A stretch of DNA of 10,421 bases from Actinomycetota bacterium (GTDB taxonomy: Bacteria > Actinomycetota > Thermoleophilia > Gaiellales > Gaiellaceae). Below, in pieces: positions 7,153-10,421 of this stretch. A model generated the notes under the pieces. That model did no database searches. It saw nothing but the letters and a program-made list of their open reading frames with translations, and was not told the origin of the DNA. Position 1 is the stretch's first letter, and every line of letters begins with the position of its first letter. The stretch covers positions 1 to 10,421 of the forward strand of contig JACCTQ010000284.1 in the NCBI GenBank assembly GCA_013812265.1, in the 5' to 3' direction. A program made the translations under genes and the position numbers.

Positions 7153-8896
7153 GCCGGGTCTCCGCGACTCCCCCGCGTCGCAACTCGCGCGCCGGCGCCA
7201 GGACGACGAACGCGACAAAGGGGAAGAACCACGGGATGTAGAGGTAGAACCAGTGCGTCAGGACGAGCTGGAAGCCGAGCAGAAGCGCCGCCGTCAGGGC
7301 TGCCAGCTGGAGCGGCGACTTCCGGCGCGGAAGGAAGTAAGCCGCGATCGCGCCCACCACGAGCAGGATTTCCAGCACCTGCTGCACCCGGTGGAGGTCG
7401 GGAATCCCGGCTGCGTGATATTGCCGCCAGTCCCAGATCGAGAAGGGTGACTCCCGCCCGATCTGCCAGCCGAGCGTGCGATCCCAGAAGACACGGGCCG
7501 CGTGTACAGGGTCGGGCTCGAGGAGCAGGATCCAGAAGCTCGCGAGCGTGGCCAGCGCGAAGGCCACGACGAACGCCGTCTTGGAACGTAGCCGCCCTTT
7601 GGCGTCGGGATAGGACAGCCACAGGGGAGCGACCAGGAGCGCCGCGAACTTTGCCCAGCCGGCGAGAGCGACGAACGCGCCCCGCGTCCATGGCGACGTC
7701 ACGAGCCAGAAACCCCAGATCAGAAGTGCCGGCAGGATCGCGTCGTTCGTGTTCGAGCTCGACACGTACTGGGTGAAGGGATACGCGGCCCACGCAAACG
7801 CCAGCGTGGCAGCGAGCCTCGCTCCCCCGAACCGCCTTCCGACAAGCGCCAGGCCGACGATGCACAACACGTCGAACAGGATCGCGGTGAAATGCGCCGC
7901 CGGAAGGTCGTCCCACTTTCCCGTCCAGCCGAGAACGAGATACCCGGGGAGGTATGCCTCGTATGCGACCGGGCCGTACGTATCGCCACGGTCGTTCGAC
8001 GACTCACAGCGACCGTTCGTCTGGATGCGGTCGCGAACCTCGCCTTCCGCATCGGCCGGCCCGCACGCCTTCAGGTCGCCCTGCACGGGCATGTGCCCGT
8101 AGGGCGCTTCGCCGTTCGCGATCCGGTGCGCTCCTATCACGCCCGCGTAGCCGACATCGATCACGTTCGATGCCTGCACGTTGAGGCCGACTCGAAACCC
8201 GGTCAGAAACACCGTCGCGGCGAGCAGGGCCCACACGGGCCAGAGCGGCCGCATGGAAGGCGAGCGCCCCCTGGCGGCCGTCCAGAGCATCCGTCCGAGC
8301 AGGTAGGCGAGCGGCGGATACGCCAGCGGGACGCTCGTGAAGATGTCCCCCCTGTTGAAGAACCAGAGGGAGACGGAGAAGGACAGGAGAGCCAGGAGAT
8401 CCAGGTTGCGCAGGCTCAGCGGCCGGCGCAGGTCTGCGAGACCGAGCAGAAACGCCAGCGAGAAGAGCAGCCATACGGGGGCGCTGTTGATTTCCTTCCC
8501 GCCGAAAGCACCCTCGAAGCCACGCGCCATCTTCCAGGCCACCTGCGGACCGGTCCAAGCCTCCGTGACGTCGCCCGTCCGATCGTCCACCTTGCCGGTC
8601 GCGATCTCTCCCGCGTCGCCCGACCACACCTTGACAGCCCAGTTGCCGTACTTCTTGCTGAAGGTCGCATCCGTGACCCGACCGCGGCGCGGATAGCGCT
8701 CCAGCCAGTCGGCCACCTTGTCGTGCTCGAGGAAACTCGCGGTCGCGCGCTTCTCGTCGAGGCGGGGCTCGGCCGGAACGGTCGCGGGGAACGAGGGGGG
8801 GAAGGGGTCGCGAGGCTCGGCGGCTGCCGGCCCGGCCGAAAGCGTCAGCGCGAGCGCAGCGGCGGCCGCGAGGGCAGCGGCCCGACGGGGGCTCAA
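7115..8896 (-). CDS. Polytopic GT-C-like membrane protein with signal peptide and PepSY-like N-terminal domain
   Basis: Protein of 593 aa from a TTG start at 8896 that overlaps the GtrA gene stop (TTGA). Residues 1-26 form an Ala/Leu-rich signal peptide ending in AGPAAAE. Residues about 47-125 form a soluble extracytoplasmic domain: EHDKVADWLERYP, WAVKVWSGDAGEIATGKVDD and TGDVTEAWTGPQVAWK look like the PepSY pattern 'V.VD..TG.V'. From about 138 onward there are ten or so membrane segments. Between them lies a loop with VIDVGYAGVIGAHRIANGEA (245-264) and PYG, then two Cys (C278, C297) and GDTYGPVAYEAYLPGY, reminiscent of the first periplasmic loop of GT-C transferases. Later blocks are SSSNTNDAILPALLIW and LAGWAKFAALLVAPLW. 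Upstream in-frame sequence is antisense-like relative to gtrA and is not part of the gene. Role inferred: lipid-linked sugar transfer, together with the GtrA-like and GT87-like neighbours. Confidence 0.72.
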   Translation of the reverse strand: MSPRRAAALAAAAALALTLSAGPAAAEPRDPFPPSFPATVPAEPRLDEKRATASFLEHDKVADWLERYPRRGRVTDATFSKKYGNWAVKVWSGDAGEIATGKVDDRTGDVTEAWTGPQVAWKMARGFEGAFGGKEINSAPVWLLFSLAFLLGLADLRRPLSLRNLDLLALLSFSVSLWFFNRGDIFTSVPLAYPPLAYLLGRMLWTAARGRSPSMRPLWPVWALLAATVFLTGFRVGLNVQASNVIDVGYAGVIGAHRIANGEAPYGHMPVQGDLKACGPADAEGEVRDRIQTNGRCESSNDRGDTYGPVAYEAYLPGYLVLGWTGKWDDLPAAHFTAILFDVLCIVGLALVGRRFGGARLAATLAFAWAAYPFTQYVSSSNTNDAILPALLIWGFWLVTSPWTRGAFVALAGWAKFAALLVAPLWLSYPDAKGRLRSKTAFVVAFALATLASFWILLLEPDPVHAARVFWDRTLGWQIGRESPFSIWDWRQYHAAGIPDLHRVQQVLEILLVVGAIAAYFLPRRKSPLQLAALTAALLLGFQLVLTHWFYLYIPWFFPFVAFVVLAPARELRRGGVAETRHEHEIRELVPAG

Positions 8897-9381
8897 GACC
8901 GCTCGGGCAGGGCCGCGCTCTTCGCGGAGAAGCTCCACAGTTTGTTGCCGGCGAAGTTGAGGGGTGTGACCAGAATGATCGCGACGGCCTGAGCGGCGAT
9001 CTTGCCCACGGCGAGCTCGACCAGGAGGCGGAGGAAGATCAGGTTCGCGCTCAAGGCGATGAGCGAGACTACGAGGAAGCGCATGCCTTGGTACGCGACG
9101 TTGCCGCGGCGGCCGCGAAAGGTCCACAGCCGGTTCCATACGTAGTTGTTCGTCACTGCGACCAGGAAGGAGCACGCCGCGGCTGCGAGGTACTGCAGGC
9201 CGAAGCCCTTGAAGAGCAATGCATACACGGTCAGGTTGATCACGTAGCCGCTTGCCCCCACGCTGCAGAACTTCGCCAGCTGAATCCAGTTCTGAGGACG
9301 CTGCAGAGCTCGCCCGGCTCGCGAGCGAGCACGACCTTTTTTCGCACGACCTTTTTTCGCTTCGCTCAAAAGCTCGACCAA
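8893..9381 (-). CDS. GtrA family membrane protein (putative polyprenyl-linked sugar flippase)
   Basis: Small four-helix membrane protein (162 aa), the usual size for GtrA. Members are thought to flip or position undecaprenyl/decaprenyl-phosphate-linked sugars for glycosylation of envelope polymers. Segments are at about 36-56, 61-80, 100-120 and 127-146. Family motifs are FCSVGASGYVINLTVYALLF (38-57), NNYVWNRLWTFR (78-89) and PLNFAGNKLWSF (140-151). The N-terminus is very basic because of a 15-bp tandem repeat encoding AKKGR twice. TTG at 9381 is the first start after an in-frame TAG; TTG 9369 is an alternative and there is no ATG until residue 100. It begins an operon with the two GT-C-like genes and the Nudix gene, the first junction being a TTGA overlap. 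Confidence 0.87.
   Translation of the reverse strand: MVELLSEAKKGRAKKGRARSRAGRALQRPQNWIQLAKFCSVGASGYVINLTVYALLFKGFGLQYLAAAACSFLVAVTNNYVWNRLWTFRGRRGNVAYQGMRFLVVSLIALSANLIFLRLLVELAVGKIAAQAVAIILVTPLNFAGNKLWSFSAKSAALPERS
9329..9360. repeat. 15-bp tandem direct repeat inside the GtrA gene N-terminus
   Basis: The unit gcacgaccttttttc occurs at 9329-9343 and again at 9344-9358, followed by the first two bases of a third copy. On the coding (minus) strand each unit gives a run of six A, and the protein repeats AKKGR. The period is a multiple of three, so copy-number change would keep the frame. Confidence 0.9.
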
Positions 9382-9413
9382 AAGAACCTGGGACCCTAGC
9401 TGCGCCCGGCGCT

Positions 9414-9442
9414 TCTATAGCGCTTCTCCAAAACCCGGAGAA
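9414..9442 (-). promoter_or_regulatory. Candidate promoter of the GtrA/glycosyltransferase operon
   Basis: On the minus strand TTCTCC (9442-9437, three of six matches to TTGACA) is separated by 17 nt from TATAGA (9419-9414, four of six matches to TATAAT). This would start transcription near 9407, about 26 nt before the TTG at 9381. The -35 is weak, but the spacing is ideal and the TATA element is rare in this GC-rich context. Confidence 0.4.
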
Positions 9443-9447
9443 GCGCT
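9419..9447. repeat. Perfect 11-bp inverted repeat (operator-like dyad or hairpin)
   Basis: agcgcttctcc (9419-9429), a 7-nt spacer aaaaccc (9430-9436) and ggagaagcgct (9437-9447) are exactly complementary. It is not followed by a T-tract on either strand, so it does not look like a classical terminator. An extra copy of the half-site gcgcttct lies at 9409-9416, 11 bp (one helical turn) from the copy at 9420-9427. The dyad covers the spacer and -35 of the candidate promoter, which suggests a regulator-binding site. Confidence 0.6.
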
Positions 9448-9583
9448 GTCTGCCGTGCTCCAGAACGCACGGTTCACGCCCGTTCCTCTGACCCGACACG
9501 CGAAAGACCTCGGCCGATGGCACGGTCGGCTTCGCGCGATAGCGCGACTGACAGGGCCGCCCACAGCTAACGGGTCCCTTCTA

Positions 9584-10243
9584 TTAGAAGGCTTCCCCGG
9601 CTTCCGGCCCTTCGCTCAGGTCGGCCCCGGCGCCGGGGAAGCCTTCCTCACCCAACAGCGGAACGAAGCGACACGGTACCGACCGCAGAACGGCCGGCCC
9701 TTCCGGGCTGCGGACGATCACCTCGAGGCGCTGCGACTGCCGGTCACCGACTGGGATCGCCAGCCGGCCGCCTCGTTTGAGTTGCTCGTACAGCGAGTCG
9801 GGTGCGCCGGGGGCTGCGGCCGCGACGGCGATCGCGTCGTACGGGCCCCGCTCGCGCACGCCAAGCGTGCCGTCGCCGACGCGGACGTCCACGCGACCGT
9901 ATCCCGCTGCCGCGAGACTTCGTCGCGCACGCTCCGCGAGCTCGGGGATTCGCTCGATCGTCACCACGTCGGAGACCAGCTCCGCGAGGACGGCGGACTG
10001 GTAACCGGATCCGGTGCCCACGTCGAGCACACGCTCGCGCCCGGTTAGCGCAAGAAGTTCACAGATCCGCGCGACCATGTAGGGCTGGGAGATCGTCTGT
10101 CCGGAGCCAATGGCCAGCGCAGCGTCCTCATACGCGTGGTCACGCGCTCGCTCCGGCACGAACAGCTCACGCGGCACGCGCTCCATCGCCGCCAGTACGC
10201 GCTCGTCCACGATGTCGCGAGCGCGGAGCTGCAGCTCGACCAT
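9584..10243 (-). CDS. pcm: Protein-L-isoaspartate O-methyltransferase
   Basis: Cytoplasmic repair enzyme (219 aa) that methylates L-isoaspartyl residues of aged proteins with S-adenosylmethionine. N-terminal signature: MVELQLRARDIVDERVLAAM, VPRELFVP and AYEDAALAIGSGQTISQPYM (the TISQP active-site segment, residues 50-54). The SAM-binding motif I is VLDVGTGSGYQSAVL (72-86), followed by VVTIERIPELAERAR, GDGTLG, YDAIAVAAAAP and LKRGGRLAIPVG. Length and order match the family. ATG 10243 is chosen because the family begins at the same place (MVE.QLR.R.I). GTG 10282 is an in-frame alternative overlapping the upstream gene by 11 bp. A GGAGGG just after the upstream stop lies about 20 nt from the ATG, too far for ideal initiation. 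The last 20 codons lie in a long inverted repeat. Confidence 0.95.
   Translation of the reverse strand: MVELQLRARDIVDERVLAAMERVPRELFVPERARDHAYEDAALAIGSGQTISQPYMVARICELLALTGRERVLDVGTGSGYQSAVLAELVSDVVTIERIPELAERARRSLAAAGYGRVDVRVGDGTLGVRERGPYDAIAVAAAAPGAPDSLYEQLKRGGRLAIPVGDRQSQRLEVIVRSPEGPAVLRSVPCRFVPLLGEEGFPGAGADLSEGPEAGEAF
9587..9646. repeat. 15-bp perfect inverted repeat at the 3' end of pcm
   Basis: gaaggcttccccggc (9587-9601) pairs exactly with gccggggaagccttc (9632-9646) across a 30-nt loop. In the minus-strand mRNA the stem lies in the last 20 codons of pcm and ends right at the TAA stop (9586-9584). There is no U-tract afterwards, so an intrinsic terminator of the classical kind is not supported; mRNA 3'-end stabilisation or attenuation before the GtrA operon is possible. 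Confidence 0.6.
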
Positions 10244-10271
10244 GGAGCGCCGGGCCCCCGCAAAGCCCTCC

Positions 10272-10421
10272 TCAGGCGACACGTGCGAGCGTCCGCATCG
10301 AGGACGGCGGCTCGAGACCGAAATGCGCCAGCACGAGCGGTGCGATGTCGGTGATGGAGGCCGGTTCGCCATCGAGCCCCACCGTGAGCATCGGCACCTC
10401 GGAATCCCCTGCCTCCAGTGA
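10272..10421 (-). CDS. Alkaline-phosphatase-superfamily (nucleotide pyrophosphatase/phosphodiesterase-like) protein, C-terminal 49 residues
   Basis: The reading frame is open from the window edge to the TGA at 10274-10272. The translated tail reads SLEAGDSEVPMLTVGLDGEP, then ASITDIAPLVLAHFGLEPPS and a short basic end. 'GDSEVPML', followed by 'ITDIAPLVL.HFG', is the kind of C-terminus found in type I phosphodiesterase/nucleotide pyrophosphatase and other alkaline-phosphatase-superfamily hydrolases, where this region closes the metal site. The metal ligands in the main part are outside the window, so the exact enzyme cannot be named. The gene ends 28 bp before the pcm ATG, and a GGAGGG motif follows its stop, so the two are probably one transcript. 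Confidence 0.7.
   Translation of the reverse strand, partial: SLEAGDSEVPMLTVGLDGEPASITDIAPLVLAHFGLEPPSSMRTLARVA

Larger units (their letters stand above)
9382..9583. other. Leader region between pcm and the GtrA operon
   Basis: 202 bp with no supportable gene. On the minus strand it holds, in order: the sequence just after the pcm stop, a small 6-bp-stem dyad (tcgcgc-gata-gcgcga near 9532-9547), the 11-bp dyad at 9419-9447, and a candidate promoter over it. I saw no tRNA-like T-loop or riboswitch I could name. Confidence 0.5.

Noticed and set aside
6325..7776. 483-codon plus-strand open frame antisense to the two GT-C-like genes.
   Set aside because: Low-complexity Arg/Ala/Gly/Pro sequence with no motif, fully opposite well-supported membrane protein genes.
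7892..8992. 366-codon plus-strand open frame antisense to the PepSY-like/GT-C gene.
   Set aside because: No recognisable domain; the minus strand has a signal peptide, membrane segments and coupled start, so this is a shadow.
9419..9447. Intrinsic terminator for pcm.
   Set aside because: The stem is perfect but no T-tract follows on the minus strand, and it lies over 130 bp past the stop, on top of a promoter-like element.
8897..9523. In-frame upstream extension of the PepSY-like/GT-C gene by 209 codons.
   Set aside because: It lies over the GtrA gene in another frame and is Arg/Pro-rich; the signal peptide begins at the TTG 8896 coupled to the gtrA stop.
9382..9583. tRNA or small RNA gene in the pcm-gtrA spacer.
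   Set aside because: No GTTC-R-A T-loop with a pairing acceptor stem, and no recognisable riboswitch core.

Overview
This is a high-GC stretch (roughly two thirds G+C by eye) that is almost fully coding. It has bacterial operons, frequent GTG/TTG starts and many overlapping gene ends. The gene content is an AI-2E/PerM-type transporter, a YmdB-type phosphodiesterase, GtrA plus GT-C type glycosyltransferases, Pcm, and an alkaline-phosphatase-superfamily enzyme. This suggests a free-living actinobacterium, perhaps of the Thermoleophilia (Gaiella/Solirubrobacter-like) kind. That placement is inference; no rRNA or other decisive marker lies in the window. No mobile element, CRISPR array, tRNA or rRNA was seen.

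Layout. (1) Positions 1-3581, minus strand: a tightly coupled operon read right to left. It runs from a PerM/AI-2E family membrane protein to an ABC ATPase, an ABC-2 permease and then hemB, whose first 87 codons are in the window. Junctions are a TTGA overlap, a GTGA overlap and a 2-nt gap. (2) Positions 3582-3833: a divergent intergenic region with a plausible plus-strand promoter. (3) Positions 3834-5334, plus strand: a secreted or anchored protein with a degenerate M23-like domain, then a ymdB-type metallophosphoesterase 4 nt downstream. (4) Positions 5300-9381, minus strand: an operon of a GtrA-family flippase-like protein, a large polytopic protein with a PepSY-like N-terminus, a GT87-like mannosyltransferase-type protein, and a Nudix hydrolase whose frame is broken by one extra base. 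The Nudix gene overlaps the ymdB end tail to tail by 35 bp. (5) Positions 9382-9583: a leader region with a perfect 11-bp dyad sitting over a candidate promoter. (6) Positions 9584-10421, minus strand: pcm (protein-L-isoaspartate methyltransferase), preceded by the C-terminus of an alkaline-phosphatase-superfamily protein.

How the genes may work together. GtrA plus two GT-C-like proteins points to transfer of a polyprenyl-linked sugar onto an envelope polymer. The ABC pair forms a complete exporter half-set co-translated with hemB. The M23-like/YmdB pair links an envelope protein to a nucleotide/RNA-metabolism enzyme. Most genes are familiar housekeeping families. The less explained points are the Nudix frameshift, the ABC ATPase with Gln in place of the switch His, the repeated ETQV motifs in the transporter tail, the PepSY-like/GT-C fusion, and the dyad upstream of gtrA. 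I did not find convincing evidence of an undescribed multi-gene system.
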